Of a stretch of 64,000 nt of DNA, positions 51,744 through 61,372 are shown piece by piece. The stretch's first letter is position 1; every line of letters begins with the position of its first letter. The notes under the pieces were generated by a model. It ran no database searches. It saw only the letters and a list, made by a program, of their open reading frames with translations, and was not told the origin of the DNA. Position numbers and translations under genes: made by a program. The stretch spans positions 15,848-79,847 of the forward strand of contig QULU01000021.1 in assembly GCA_003481775.1 (NCBI GenBank). The letters run 5' to 3'. The stretch is from Clostridiaceae bacterium OM02-2AC. GTDB taxonomy: Bacteria; Bacillota_I; Bacilli_A; Erysipelotrichales; Erysipelotrichaceae.

Positions 51744-53642
51744 TTATTTCAAATGTGCATCGAACCAGTCTGCCATTTCCTGCAGTCTGCGTAATCTATG
51801 CTTTGGTTTTCCACTCCTGCTCAGCTCATGATTCTCCTGAGGAAACAGACACATACGGCTTTCCACATCATGATACTGCAAAGCCGTAAACATCTGCAAT
51901 CCCTCACTCAACGGGCAGTTATAATCCTCCAGCGAATGGATGAATAGCGTGGGTGTCTTTGCACGGTCTGCATATGCAAGCGGAGAAGCCTTCCAAATGC
52001 TCATGACGTCCTTCCATGGCGTTGTCTGCATTTCATTGGGATCAAAGGTATAGCCGATACAGCTGGTACCGAAATCCGATGTCCAGTTCGCAACACTCCG
52101 CTGGGAAGCAGCAGCCTGAAACCGGTCTGTCTGCGTGATAATCCAGTTTGTCATAAAACCGCCATAGCTTCCACCTAGCACGCCCAAGCGCTCGCTGTCC
52201 AGTGCCGGGGTCTCCTGAATCACTGCATCCGTAAACGCCATCAAATCCTCATAATCAATCGTACCATACTTTCCACGCAAATCCGCATACTCCTCACCAT
52301 AGGAATCACTGCCCCTTGGATTTGTGTAAAACACCATATACCCCATGGACGCAAACATCTGCATTTCATGGTTGAAAACATTTCCATATGCACAACGTGG
52401 TCCTCCATGGATACTCAACAGTCCCGGATATTGTTTTCCTTCCACATAGTCAGCCGGATACAAAACCCATCCTTTCTGTATCTTTTTTTCAGAATTGGTA
52501 TATAGGACTTCCTTTGGCTGTGCTTGCATATGTGTCTGTAAATACTCCGCATTCCAATTCGTCAGCTTCTGACAATCATCGGGTTTGCGTAAATATATTT
52601 CCTCCAACGCGTTTTCTTCCATTTCCAATGTATAACAGCCCTGTCCGCTCACGGCAATATCCCGTATCACATTACCAGACGGCGTCAGACAGATATCCCT
52701 GCCGTCCATAGACAATGCATACAGCAGACAGCGCCCATTTTCATTTTTCAGATGGTAAACGATCTGATCCTTCATCATGATGGAGGTCGAAGCTCCGACA
52801 TGGCAGTCGCTCACAATATTGCAATATGCGTAATGCTCACAATCCAGCAGCTTTTTAACCCCCTGCTGTTCTGTCCAGCTGTAGAAATCCGCAGCCTCCT
52901 CGTTGCCATACTCCAGCATATCCGTTCCTGTAAAAACAATCGTATCTTTCTCACAGACAACAGCTTCAATGCGCAGGGTGTCACAGCTGACAAGCTCTGT
53001 TTTCCGCAGCGTATCTGTGGAAAAGGTGAAGATTCCCTGCGTCAGCGGTTTCTTTGTGGTATACTCCTGGGCACTGCACACAATACGCGAATTTGAAACC
53101 GCCAGGTTTTCCACATGCCAGTTTCCTTCAAACAACGCTGTGGATAGCTGACTTTCCTCATCAAAGACATACAGGTAGTTTCGCTTCCCGCTGATATAGC
53201 CGACACCGTTATCCCAGAATGGAATCTGTGTCAGCACGATGGTATCATCGTCATTATTCTTCTGAACAGATTCCTCTGCCAGATAAGCATACCGCTGCTC
53301 GCTTATCCTCTGCAGCTGTACAACATTCGCAGGTATTGTAAAGGCAGGCGTAATACAAAGGGTATCCAGATGCAGACGGACGAATTCCGTTTTCTCTTGC
53401 TCGACAGGCTTTTGAATCAGCAGTGTATGTTCATTTTCCCACAGAAAGTTGGAGAATTTCTGCTTCTGATAAATACAGATGCTCTTATCTCCCTGGTGCA
53501 GCCACAGACTTTTCTCGTATTCATCCGCTGCCTCCACCATCTGCGTATGTACATAGACCAGACGGCTTCCGGAAGGGGATGCTTTCAAACCACTCAGCAA
53601 ATGCAGCTGATAGAGGTCGCTTTTCTCTATGCTCTTCTTCAT
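51744..53642 (-). CDS. S9 family (prolyl oligopeptidase-like) serine peptidase
   Basis: The 632-residue protein has an N-terminal beta-propeller-like part (about 1-380) and a C-terminal alpha/beta hydrolase. The nucleophile is in LGGSYGGFMTNW, the acid in FIHSLEDYNCP and the His in PQENHELSR. It lacks a signal peptide, so it is probably cytoplasmic, cleaving small peptides such as those imported by Opp. The start is Met8 of the frame, 9 nt after AGAGG. It overlaps the guanylate-kinase-like gene by 4 nt (ATGA), so the two are coupled. Confidence 0.92.
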   Translation of the reverse strand: MKKSIEKSDLYQLHLLSGLKASPSGSRLVYVHTQMVEAADEYEKSLWLHQGDKSICIYQKQKFSNFLWENEHTLLIQKPVEQEKTEFVRLHLDTLCITPAFTIPANVVQLQRISEQRYAYLAEESVQKNNDDDTIVLTQIPFWDNGVGYISGKRNYLYVFDEESQLSTALFEGNWHVENLAVSNSRIVCSAQEYTTKKPLTQGIFTFSTDTLRKTELVSCDTLRIEAVVCEKDTIVFTGTDMLEYGNEEAADFYSWTEQQGVKKLLDCEHYAYCNIVSDCHVGASTSIMMKDQIVYHLKNENGRCLLYALSMDGRDICLTPSGNVIRDIAVSGQGCYTLEMEENALEEIYLRKPDDCQKLTNWNAEYLQTHMQAQPKEVLYTNSEKKIQKGWVLYPADYVEGKQYPGLLSIHGGPRCAYGNVFNHEMQMFASMGYMVFYTNPRGSDSYGEEYADLRGKYGTIDYEDLMAFTDAVIQETPALDSERLGVLGGSYGGFMTNWIITQTDRFQAAASQRSVANWTSDFGTSCIGYTFDPNEMQTTPWKDVMSIWKASPLAYADRAKTPTLFIHSLEDYNCPLSEGLQMFTALQYHDVESRMCLFPQENHELSRSGKPKHRLRRLQEMADWFDAHLK

Positions 53643-54220
53643 GCTTTGTTTCCTCTTTCGCACAGCTGCTCATCCAGCAGTTTTCGTATTTCTTCATATG
53701 CTGCATTGACATCCGTATTTTTTACGGTATGGCGAAACAGTGTGGACAGCTCCAGTTCGACCAGTGCCTTGGAAATTCTACGCTGGGCACTGGCAGTATC
53801 ATCCCGATATCTCAGCATGATCTGTTTCTCCAGCTCCTCCATGCTTTCTGGTTCTACAAATACGCACAGAGCATCCGGATATTGCAGCTTAATCTGTCCA
53901 ACGCCCTGTGCTTCCACCTCAATCATGACATTTTTTCCGCTATTTAACAGAAAATCCACCTGATGCTTCGGTGTACCATAATAATAGCCGTCAAACTCCG
54001 TATACTCCAGCAGTTCACGATTTCGCAAAGCCTGTGCAAAGGCTTCATGATTGACAAAATAATAATCTTTGCCATCCACTTCCTCCTCGCGTTTAGGGCG
54101 TGTTGTCATGGAAATGGAATAATTCAGATGCAGTTGTTCATCACCAAGCAGCCGGTCACGGATATCCTTTTTTCCCACACTGCTGGCGCCGGTTAATACA
54201 AACAGCAAACCCTTGTTCAT
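53639..54220 (-). CDS. Guanylate kinase paralogue with altered P-loop
   Basis: The 193-residue protein aligns with guanylate kinase: SMTTRPKREEEVDGKDYYFV, YTEFDGYYYGTP and EVEAQGVGQIK are family blocks for GMP binding. The nucleotide P-loop, normally GxSGxGK(S/T/G), reads LTGASSVGKKDI, with Lys-Asp after the key Lys. A second Lys in place of Ser/Thr may weaken phosphate transfer. It could be a regulatory or degenerate paralogue rather than the housekeeping enzyme. The start is the ATG after AGGAGAAGG. It is coupled to the peptidase gene. Confidence 0.82.
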   Translation of the reverse strand: MNKGLLFVLTGASSVGKKDIRDRLLGDEQLHLNYSISMTTRPKREEEVDGKDYYFVNHEAFAQALRNRELLEYTEFDGYYYGTPKHQVDFLLNSGKNVMIEVEAQGVGQIKLQYPDALCVFVEPESMEELEKQIMLRYRDDTASAQRRISKALVELELSTLFRHTVKNTDVNAAYEEIRKLLDEQLCERGNKA

Positions 54221-54285
54221 AATCCTTCTCCTGGTACAGTCACAGCATGTATAACAGCTGTCTGCCATACCTTTTCCTTTCTTTC

Positions 54286-54325
54286 AAAAAAACGAAAACA
54301 CAGCCTTATGGCAGTGCTTCGTTTT
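54286..54325 (-). terminator. Terminator of the opp operon
   Basis: AAACGAA and TTCGTTT with inner CAC/GTG and GCC/GGC pairs form a long imperfect stem followed by seven T residues on the minus strand. It lies about 20 nt after the oppF stop. Confidence 0.9.
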
Positions 54326-54343
54326 ACAGGTTATATAATCGCA

Positions 54344-55318
54344 TTATTTTTCATACAGGAAGCAGGCAACCGTTCGTTTCCCCACATTCACCATTCCCGG
54401 CTTTTCTCTGGCACAGCGCTCTGTGGCATTGGGACAGCGGGTACGGAATACGCAGCCGCTCGGGGTATCCAGCGGACTCGGCAGCTCTCCCTCCAGTACG
54501 ATTCGTTTCTTTTCTCTGGCAACACGGGGATCGGGAATCGGTACCGCTGACAACAGCGCCTGTGTATACGGATGCAGCGGACGGTGATACACATCATCGC
54601 TGTCTCCGATTTCCACCAGATTTCCCAGATACATAACACCGATGCGATCGGATATATGCTTTACCATACTTAAATCATGCGCAATAAACAGATAGGAAAT
54701 GCCCATCTCCTTCTGGATATGCTCCAACAGATTGATGACCTGTGCCTGAATGGAAACATCCAATGCACTAATCGGCTCATCACAGACGATGAACTGCGGA
54801 TGCAAGGCAAGCGTTCTGGCAATGCCGATACGCTGACGCTGCCCTCCGGAAAATTCATGCGGGTAACGGCGGATGTGATCCGGCTTCAGCCCGACGATAT
54901 CCAGCAGCTCGCGAACACGCTGTTCCCGTTCTTCCTTTGTATTAAAAATATGATGAATATCCATTGGCTCACGGATGATTTCTCCAACCGTCATACGAGG
55001 ATTCAGACTTGCATAGGGATCCTGAAAAATCATCTGTACATTTCTGCGGAATTCCGCAAGATGGCCGCCTTTGATCTTGGTAACGTCCTCACCATGGTAA
55101 TACACCGTTCCGCTTGTCGGCTCATAAAGCTTGACGATTGCACGTCCGGTGGTACTTTTTCCACAGCCGCTCTCTCCAACCAGCCCGAAGGTTTCCTTTG
55201 GATAGATTTCAAAGCTGACACCGTCTACGGCCTTTACCACCTGTTTTTTTGTGAACAGACCACCCTTGACAGGAAAATGTACCTTCAGGTTTTCCACCTT
55301 CAATACTGCATCACTCAT
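54344..55318 (-). CDS. oppF: Oligopeptide ABC transporter ATPase OppF
   Basis: The 324-residue ATPase has Walker A GESGCGKST, signature FSGGQRQRIGIARTL, Walker B FIVCDEPISALDVS, and a C-terminal oligopeptide-transporter extension (Cys-rich CVFRTRCPNATERC near residue 290). It pairs with OppD to power peptide uptake. It overlaps oppD by 4 nt and ends the operon before a terminator. Confidence 0.96.
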   Translation of the reverse strand: MSDAVLKVENLKVHFPVKGGLFTKKQVVKAVDGVSFEIYPKETFGLVGESGCGKSTTGRAIVKLYEPTSGTVYYHGEDVTKIKGGHLAEFRRNVQMIFQDPYASLNPRMTVGEIIREPMDIHHIFNTKEEREQRVRELLDIVGLKPDHIRRYPHEFSGGQRQRIGIARTLALHPQFIVCDEPISALDVSIQAQVINLLEHIQKEMGISYLFIAHDLSMVKHISDRIGVMYLGNLVEIGDSDDVYHRPLHPYTQALLSAVPIPDPRVAREKKRIVLEGELPSPLDTPSGCVFRTRCPNATERCAREKPGMVNVGKRTVACFLYEK

Positions 55319-56328
55319 TGAGCCTCACCACCTTTACGCGCCTTGGGATGCTGCAGCCAGCAGGAACAGCGATGCGTATCAGATAGCTGTGTTTCCTGCG
55401 GCATGCGCATTTTGCATATCTTCATGGCAGCTGTACAGCGATCCGCAAACGGACAGGTATCCTGAATATTCAACAGATCAGGAGGACTTCCCGGAATCGG
55501 ATGCAGTTCCTTTTTTTCAAGCTCATTCGGATTGGAAATACAGGACAGCAGACCAATCGTATACGGATGCTGCGGATGTTCAAAAATTTCAAACACTGTA
55601 CCGGTTTCCACAATTTTTCCACCATACATAATCGCGATACGATCACAGATACTGGCAACGACACCAAGATCATGGGTAATCATGATAATACCCGAATCAA
55701 TTTCCTCCTTCAGATGGGAAATCAATTCCAGAACCTGTGCCTGTATGGTCACATCCAGCGCCGTTGTCGGCTCATCGGCAATGATGATTTTCGGATCACA
55801 GGCCAGTGCGATCGCGATGATGATACGCTGCCGCATACCTCCGGAAAACTGATGCGGATACTGCCGTATTCTAGTCTCGGGTGAAGGTATGCCAACCTTG
55901 CGCATCAATTCGATTGCACGCTTTTTCGCTTCTTCCTTCGATATATCCACGTGATTCATAATCGGCTCAATCAGCTGCGTTTCAATACGCAGAACCGGAT
56001 TCAGAAAGGTCATCGGGTCCTGAAAGATCATCGCCAAATCATTACCGCGGATGCGATCCATGACCTGTTCATATTCCTTACGCTCGGAAAATGCCTTTGG
56101 CGATATTTCCTTGCCGTCGATGGTTATACTGCCATCCTTTACGATTCCGTTTCCTGACAACAGGCCCATAACGGAAAACATCGTCTGACTCTTTCCGGAA
56201 CCGGACTCCCCTACGATTCCTAAAACCTCTCCCTTATCCACAGACAGGGATACATCACGTACAGCATGTACCATTCCGTTTTCTGTTTCAAAATCGGTAG
56301 AGAGGTGTTTAATTTCCAGCATACTCAT
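55315..56328 (-). CDS. oppD: Oligopeptide ABC transporter ATPase OppD
   Basis: The 337-residue ATPase has Walker A GESGSGKSQ, signature FSGGMRQRIIIAIAL, Walker B IIADEPTTALDVT and the C-terminal extension with CPFADRCTAAMKIC. It is placed between oppC and oppF; the oppC stop lies 12 nt upstream. The ribosome site is GGAGG. Confidence 0.96.
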   Translation of the reverse strand: MSMLEIKHLSTDFETENGMVHAVRDVSLSVDKGEVLGIVGESGSGKSQTMFSVMGLLSGNGIVKDGSITIDGKEISPKAFSERKEYEQVMDRIRGNDLAMIFQDPMTFLNPVLRIETQLIEPIMNHVDISKEEAKKRAIELMRKVGIPSPETRIRQYPHQFSGGMRQRIIIAIALACDPKIIIADEPTTALDVTIQAQVLELISHLKEEIDSGIIMITHDLGVVASICDRIAIMYGGKIVETGTVFEIFEHPQHPYTIGLLSCISNPNELEKKELHPIPGSPPDLLNIQDTCPFADRCTAAMKICKMRMPQETQLSDTHRCSCWLQHPKARKGGEAQ

Positions 56329-56340
56329 ATGATTTCCTCC

Positions 56341-57279
56341 CTACTTCTTCTTTTTCTTCGGATCCAGGGCATCCCCCAGTCCGTCTCCGATAAAATTCAA
56401 TGCCAGCATTGTCAGACAGATTGCCAGAATCGGCCACAGTGTCTGCAGCGGATAGGAGGTCAGGGTGCTTCTCGCTTCATTCGCCAGTGTTCCCCAGCTT
56501 GCCTGCGGTGCACTCAGACCGATTCCCAAAAAGCCCAGAAAGGCCTCATAGAAAATCGCACTCGGCACCAGCATGGTAACGGAGACGATGATCGGCCCCA
56601 TGCTGTTGATAATCAGATGCTTGAAAATAATACGCCCGCTACCCGCGCCTAGCACCTTGGCCGCAAGGGAAAATTCCTGTTCCTTCAGCGTCATGACCTG
56701 TGTGCGCACCTGTCGGGCCATTCCCATCCAGGAGGAAATACAAATACCAATCAGAATGGAGCTCATTGACGGCCCCATAACCACAACGATCATAATGACA
56801 TACAGCATATCCGGTATGGAATACATCATATCCACAAACCGCATCATGATCATATCGATTTTACCACCGAAGTAGCCGGCAATTCCTCCGTAGAGGACAC
56901 CGACACCAAGAGAAATAAGGGCAGCCGCAAAGCCGACGCTTAAGGATACGCGCCCGCCCCACATGATACGCACCAGAATATCACGGCCGAATTTATCCGT
57001 TCCCATCAGATGCTGAAGGGATGGACCTACATTGCGGATTGCCAGATTCTGACCGTCATAGGTATAGGGGGATACCATCGGTATGATAATCGCACACAGC
57101 AGCATGAACATCAGAAAGCAGAAGCCCACAAATGCCAGCTTGTTCTGTCGAAACCGATGCCATGCATCTGCCAGATAGGTCCGGCTTTCATACGCTATTT
57201 TTTCTGCATTTTTTTCAGAATCATCCAGACGTTCAAACAGATCGTCACTCAATTCTTCCTGCAGTATTTTGTCACTCAT
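56341..57279 (-). CDS. oppC: Oligopeptide ABC transporter permease OppC
   Basis: The 312-residue permease has a cytoplasmic N-terminus, one helix (LAFVGFCFLMFMLLCAIIIP), a short external loop and five further helices. The EAA loop motif (KEQEFSLAAKVLGAGSGRIIFKHLI) contacts the ATPases. The start is the ATG 8 nt after AGGAGG, inside a slightly longer frame. It follows oppB by 12 nt. The C-terminus ends in poly-lysine. Confidence 0.95.
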   Translation of the reverse strand: MSDKILQEELSDDLFERLDDSEKNAEKIAYESRTYLADAWHRFRQNKLAFVGFCFLMFMLLCAIIIPMVSPYTYDGQNLAIRNVGPSLQHLMGTDKFGRDILVRIMWGGRVSLSVGFAAALISLGVGVLYGGIAGYFGGKIDMIMMRFVDMMYSIPDMLYVIMIVVVMGPSMSSILIGICISSWMGMARQVRTQVMTLKEQEFSLAAKVLGAGSGRIIFKHLIINSMGPIIVSVTMLVPSAIFYEAFLGFLGIGLSAPQASWGTLANEARSTLTSYPLQTLWPILAICLTMLALNFIGDGLGDALDPKKKKK

Positions 57280-57291
57280 AGCATTCACCTC

Positions 57292-58209
57292 CTAATCCAG
57301 CTTGATCCGCGGATCAATGATGGCGGACAGGATATCAGTAATCAGATTAAAGGTGATGACAAGGAAACCAAGGAATATTGTCAGTCCCATGATAATCGGA
57401 TAATCTCGTGTTGTAATACAGGATACAAACGCACTGCCGATGCCCGGTATTGAGAAGACGCTCTCAATGACGAAGCTTCCCGTCAGCATGAAGGCGAACA
57501 TCGGACCTGCATAGGTTACCACCGGCAGCATGGCGTTTTTCAAAGCATGCTTGATGACAACCTTCTTATATGGCGTCCCCTTGGAGCGCGCCAGAATGAT
57601 ATAATCCTGATTCATAACCTCCAGCATACTGGAACGGGTCAGGCGGGCAATCATGGCGATGGGATAAAACGCAAGTGAAAGTGCCGGCATGATGTAATTC
57701 AGCGGACTGTTCAATCCGATAAACGGCAGAATATGCAGCTGTACCCCGAATATAATCAGCATGATCATCGCAATCAGAAACGACGGTACACTGACACCGA
57801 TCGTTGCCACAAACATACACAGGTTGTTCACCCACTTATGCCGTGATAACGCTGCCCCAGTCCCCAGCGCAATTCCTCCCACAAGAGCCAGAACAAAGGC
57901 AATCAGCCCCAGACGTGCCGTTACCGGAAATCCGGTTTTGATATAATAGGAAACACTGCGTCCGGTATTGATCATACTTTCCCCAAGATTCCCCTGTGCG
58001 ACCCCCTTCAGGTAGATCACATACTGCTCCATCAGCGGCTTATCCAGATTATACTTAGCTTCTGCGGCAGCCAGTGCTTCCGGTGTCTTATACTTTGCCA
58101 GGGAAAATGGTGATCCCGGTGTCGCCTTCATCAGAAAAAATGTCACGCTGGCTAGTACAAACAGTGTCACAAATCCGATCAGCACACGTTTGATGATATA
58201 CTTTGGCAT
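57292..58209 (-). CDS. oppB: Oligopeptide ABC transporter permease OppB
   Basis: The 305-residue permease has the family opening YIIKRVLIGFVTLFVLASVTFFLM, a large first external loop with GSPFSLAKYKTPEALAAAEAKYNLDKPL, and the EAA loop MNQDYIILARSKGTPYKKVVIKHALKNAM. The ribosome site AAGGGG is 8 nt before the ATG. It follows the CBS-ACT gene by about 63 nt with no terminator between, so it may belong to the liv transcript. Confidence 0.95.
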   Translation of the reverse strand: MPKYIIKRVLIGFVTLFVLASVTFFLMKATPGSPFSLAKYKTPEALAAAEAKYNLDKPLMEQYVIYLKGVAQGNLGESMINTGRSVSYYIKTGFPVTARLGLIAFVLALVGGIALGTGAALSRHKWVNNLCMFVATIGVSVPSFLIAMIMLIIFGVQLHILPFIGLNSPLNYIMPALSLAFYPIAMIARLTRSSMLEVMNQDYIILARSKGTPYKKVVIKHALKNAMLPVVTYAGPMFAFMLTGSFVIESVFSIPGIGSAFVSCITTRDYPIIMGLTIFLGFLVITFNLITDILSAIIDPRIKLD

Positions 58210-58272
58210 ACAAACAACCCCTTTTCTCATTTCGCTTGTCGCTGGATATTTCGATGCGTATATCCTGCTGTG

Positions 58273-58920
58273 TTAATTCGGATTTTTGGTAATGCTTAAC
58301 ACCTTGTATCCGTTTGCTTCCAGATCACTCGCCAATGCGTCTGTCTGGAAGGTATCAATACGGATGATCATATCCGCAAAGCCGTTGTGCTGGGAATATA
58401 CCCCCAGATGTGTGATATTGCAATTATTACGGACAAAGATTTCCGAGATTTTCCCAATCGTTCCCAGCTCGTCCTTGACTTCGATACAAACACGGCTTCC
58501 GCTTGTGCGATAGCCCAGAATATCCAGGAATGCAGAAAGAACATCGTTACTTGTCAGAATGCCAACAACCTCATTGGCATCGTTGACAACCGGCAGACAG
58601 CCGATATCATGCTTGTACATCAGCAGTGCTGCATCCTCCAGAAAACGGTCCTCATGAATCGTGATGACATCACGGATCATAATCGCATCCACGCTTGTCT
58701 TTGAAAGCAGGTAATTCAGCTCATAAATACTCAGACTGGTTGCCTTACTGGCACCCTTTTTGGAAATCATGCCCTCTGTAACCAGACCAACCAGCTTTTT
58801 GCCGCTGATGACCGGGATACGGTGCAGCTCCTTTTCACTCATGATATCGACGACATCACTGATTTTACTATTCACATCGATACAGATCGGATGCTTTGTC
58901 ATTCTGTTTTTTACGTACAT
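58273..58920 (-). CDS. CBS-ACT domain regulatory protein (AcuB-like)
   Basis: The 215-residue protein has two CBS domains (about residues 1-60 and 75-135, with VGLVTEGMIS and VVGILTSNDVLSAF) and a C-terminal ACT domain (about 140-215, RVCIEVKDELGTIGKISEIF). CBS pairs bind adenine nucleotides and ACT domains bind amino acids. It is the last gene of the liv operon (4 nt after livF) and may link branched-chain amino acid levels to energy state. Regulatory target unknown. Confidence 0.9.
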   Translation of the reverse strand: MYVKNRMTKHPICIDVNSKISDVVDIMSEKELHRIPVISGKKLVGLVTEGMISKKGASKATSLSIYELNYLLSKTSVDAIMIRDVITIHEDRFLEDAALLMYKHDIGCLPVVNDANEVVGILTSNDVLSAFLDILGYRTSGSRVCIEVKDELGTIGKISEIFVRNNCNITHLGVYSQHNGFADMIIRIDTFQTDALASDLEANGYKVLSITKNPN

Positions 58921-58924
58921 AATA

Positions 58925-59629
58925 TTATCCTCCCAGGTATGCTTTCTGAATTTCAGGACTATTGACCAGCTCTGCGCCAGTTCCCGTCATGACGATATTG
59001 CCCGTTTCCATAACATAGGCACGATCCGCGATAGACAATGCCATCTTTGCATTCTGTTCAACAAGCAGAACGGTTGTCCCTTTTTCATTGATATCCTTGA
59101 TGATGTTGAAGATTTCCTTTACCAGAATCGGTGCAAGTCCCATGCTCGGCTCATCCAGCAACAAAATCTTCGGTCTGGCCATCAGCGCACGTCCCATCGC
59201 CAGCATCTGCTGTTCTCCTCCGGATAAGGTGGAAGCATCCTGTGAGCTTCGCTTCTCCAGAATCGGAAACCGCTGGTAAATATCCTGCAAATCCGCTTTG
59301 ATACCGTCCTTGTCCTTACGCAGATAGGCACCCATCAAAAGATTTTCATACACACTCATACCGGGAAAGATATGCCGTCCCTCCGGTACCTGTGTGATAC
59401 CTTCCTTTACGATATTCTTGGCACTGACCTTGTTCATCGATTTGCCAAGGAACATAACCTCTCCGCTTGTTTTCTTCAGCAAGCCGCTGATGGTTTGAAG
59501 CAGAGTCGTCTTACCGGCACCGTTGGCACCGATCAGTGAGACGATCTCCCCCTCCTTAACCTCCATGGATACATCCTTCAATGCATGAATCACGCCATAG
59601 TGGACATTTAATTTCTCTACCTTCAGCAT
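58925..59629 (-). CDS. livF: Branched-chain amino acid ABC transporter ATPase LivF
   Basis: The 234-residue ATPase has Walker A GANGAGKTT, signature LSGGEQQMLAMGRAL, Walker B ILLLDEPSMGLAP and the His switch preceded by Q in VEQNAKM. The short length and PEGRHIFPGM segment are typical of LivF. It lies 1 nt after livG. Confidence 0.95.
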   Translation of the reverse strand: MLKVEKLNVHYGVIHALKDVSMEVKEGEIVSLIGANGAGKTTLLQTISGLLKKTSGEVMFLGKSMNKVSAKNIVKEGITQVPEGRHIFPGMSVYENLLMGAYLRKDKDGIKADLQDIYQRFPILEKRSSQDASTLSGGEQQMLAMGRALMARPKILLLDEPSMGLAPILVKEIFNIIKDINEKGTTVLLVEQNAKMALSIADRAYVMETGNIVMTGTGAELVNSPEIQKAYLGG

Positions 59630-59630
59630 C

Positions 59631-60407
59631 TTAAATATCTTCCCCCAAGTACGCCTTAATGACGCGCTTGTCGTTCTTGATCACTTCCGGAACACCATTG
59701 GCAATGCATTTTCCATAATCCAGCACATAAATTCGCTCACAGATCGTCATAACCAGCGACATATCATGCTCAATCAGGATCACCGTCAGATGGAAGTCAT
59801 CCTTGATCTGATGAATCAGTCTGGTCAGATCCGCTGTTTCCTGTGGATTCATACCGGCTGCCGGCTCATCCAGAAACAATACCTTCGGCTGTGTGGCAAG
59901 CGCTCTGGCGATTTCCAGACGACGCTGTTCCCCATAGGGAAGATTGCTGGCAAGCTCATTTCGCTTGTCATACAGATGTACCACCTTTAACAGCTCCTCT
60001 GCCTGCTGCTTTACACGCTCCTCCTCACGATAGTAGTTCGGTGTACGCAGAATTGCCTGCAGGGTTCCGTATTTAATATTCTTATGCATTGCGATTTTCA
60101 CATTATCCAGTGCTGTCAGATTTTTAAACAGGCGGATATTCTGGAAGGTTCTCGCCAGCCCCATACGCGTTACCGCATACGGCTTCATACCGCCGATTTC
60201 CTTCATCTCGCCATCGACATTCAGCTCAATTTTTCCCTCACTCGGCTCATAAACACCGGTAAGCAGATTGAACAGCGTCGTCTTTCCGGCACCGTTTGGT
60301 CCGATCAGCCCAATCAGCTCCTGTTCATTGATTTCCATATGAACATTGGATACCGCACAAAGACCGCCGAAGTTCTTTGTCAGTCCACTCACTTTCAACA
60401 AAGCCAT
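59631..60407 (-). CDS. livG: Branched-chain amino acid ABC transporter ATPase LivG
   Basis: The 258-residue ATPase has Walker A GPNGAGKTT, LARTFQNIRLFKNLTALDNV near residue 90, a PYGEQRRLEIARAL signature and Walker B VLFLDEPAAGMNP. The LAR-TFQNIRLF block is typical of LivG. It forms a heterodimer with LivF. Confidence 0.95.
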   Translation of the reverse strand: MALLKVSGLTKNFGGLCAVSNVHMEINEQELIGLIGPNGAGKTTLFNLLTGVYEPSEGKIELNVDGEMKEIGGMKPYAVTRMGLARTFQNIRLFKNLTALDNVKIAMHKNIKYGTLQAILRTPNYYREEERVKQQAEELLKVVHLYDKRNELASNLPYGEQRRLEIARALATQPKVLFLDEPAAGMNPQETADLTRLIHQIKDDFHLTVILIEHDMSLVMTICERIYVLDYGKCIANGVPEVIKNDKRVIKAYLGEDI

Positions 60408-60408
60408 A

Positions 60409-61368
60409 TTAACGCACCTCCTTCTTTTTCGAGAACCGCTTTAACAGACCCGAGAAGGTGAATTCCTTGGTTCCAAACAGGCCCTCCGGACGAAAGACCA
60501 TAATCAGTACCAGCGCGGCTCCGTAAATAATCATACGGACATCCGCAAAATTCTGAAGATACATATTGATAAAACCGATGACAACCGCCGCAACAATGGA
60601 ACCGGTAAAGCTTCCCATGCCGCCGAATACAACCAGAATCAGGATGTCCACAGATTTATTGAAGGTGAACAGATCCGGCTTTACAACATAGAAGTTGCAG
60701 GCATACAAGGCACCGGCCAAGGATGCCAGAACAGCGCCGATCACAAAGGCAATCGTCTTATACTTTGTCGTATTGATTCCCATTGCTTCGGATGCAATTT
60801 CATCCTCACGGATGGAAATACAGGCACGTCCGGGTGCACTGCGTGAAAAGTTCAATACGATCAGCAGTGATACGATCAAGCAAAACAGCAGCAGCGGCCA
60901 GGTCGTCAGCTTCGGAATACCGAACAGACCGGCAGCCCCGTTGGTAATCGTCATATTCAATACGATGATACGTACAATTTCAGAAAAACCAAGCGTTGCA
61001 ATCGCCAGATAATCGCCCTTTAATCGCAGGGTTGGAATAGCGACTATCAAAGCGACAAGCGCAGAAATCACACCGCCGATGACAACCGCAAGCGCAAAGC
61101 CACCCAGATTCGGCGTTGCCTTTGTAATGATGGCAGCCGCATAGGCACCAATGCACATAAAGCCGGCATGTCCTAACGAGAACTGACCGGTCACACCGAT
61201 GATCAGGTTCAGGGAGATTGCCAGTATCATATTGATTCCAATCGTATATAAGGTACTCTGATAATAGAAGTTGATAACACCGCCCTGCATGAGCAGCGTG
61301 ATGATCGTTAACAATGCCGTCGTGAATAAAATCCAGCAAAGGTTCAGCTTACTAAAGATATGTTTCAT
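60409..61368 (-). CDS. livM: Branched-chain amino acid ABC transporter permease LivM
   Basis: The 319-residue permease has eight or nine helices, LIIGVTGQFSLGHAGFMCIGAYAAA near residue 55, and the EAA-like SIREDEIASEAMGINTTKYK loop. Its C-terminus faces the cytosol with FSKKKEVR. It starts 4 nt after livH. Confidence 0.95.
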   Translation of the reverse strand: MKHIFSKLNLCWILFTTALLTIITLLMQGGVINFYYQSTLYTIGINMILAISLNLIIGVTGQFSLGHAGFMCIGAYAAAIITKATPNLGGFALAVVIGGVISALVALIVAIPTLRLKGDYLAIATLGFSEIVRIIVLNMTITNGAAGLFGIPKLTTWPLLLFCLIVSLLIVLNFSRSAPGRACISIREDEIASEAMGINTTKYKTIAFVIGAVLASLAGALYACNFYVVKPDLFTFNKSVDILILVVFGGMGSFTGSIVAAVVIGFINMYLQNFADVRMIIYGAALVLIMVFRPEGLFGTKEFTFSGLLKRFSKKKEVR

Positions 61369-61372
61369 ACGC

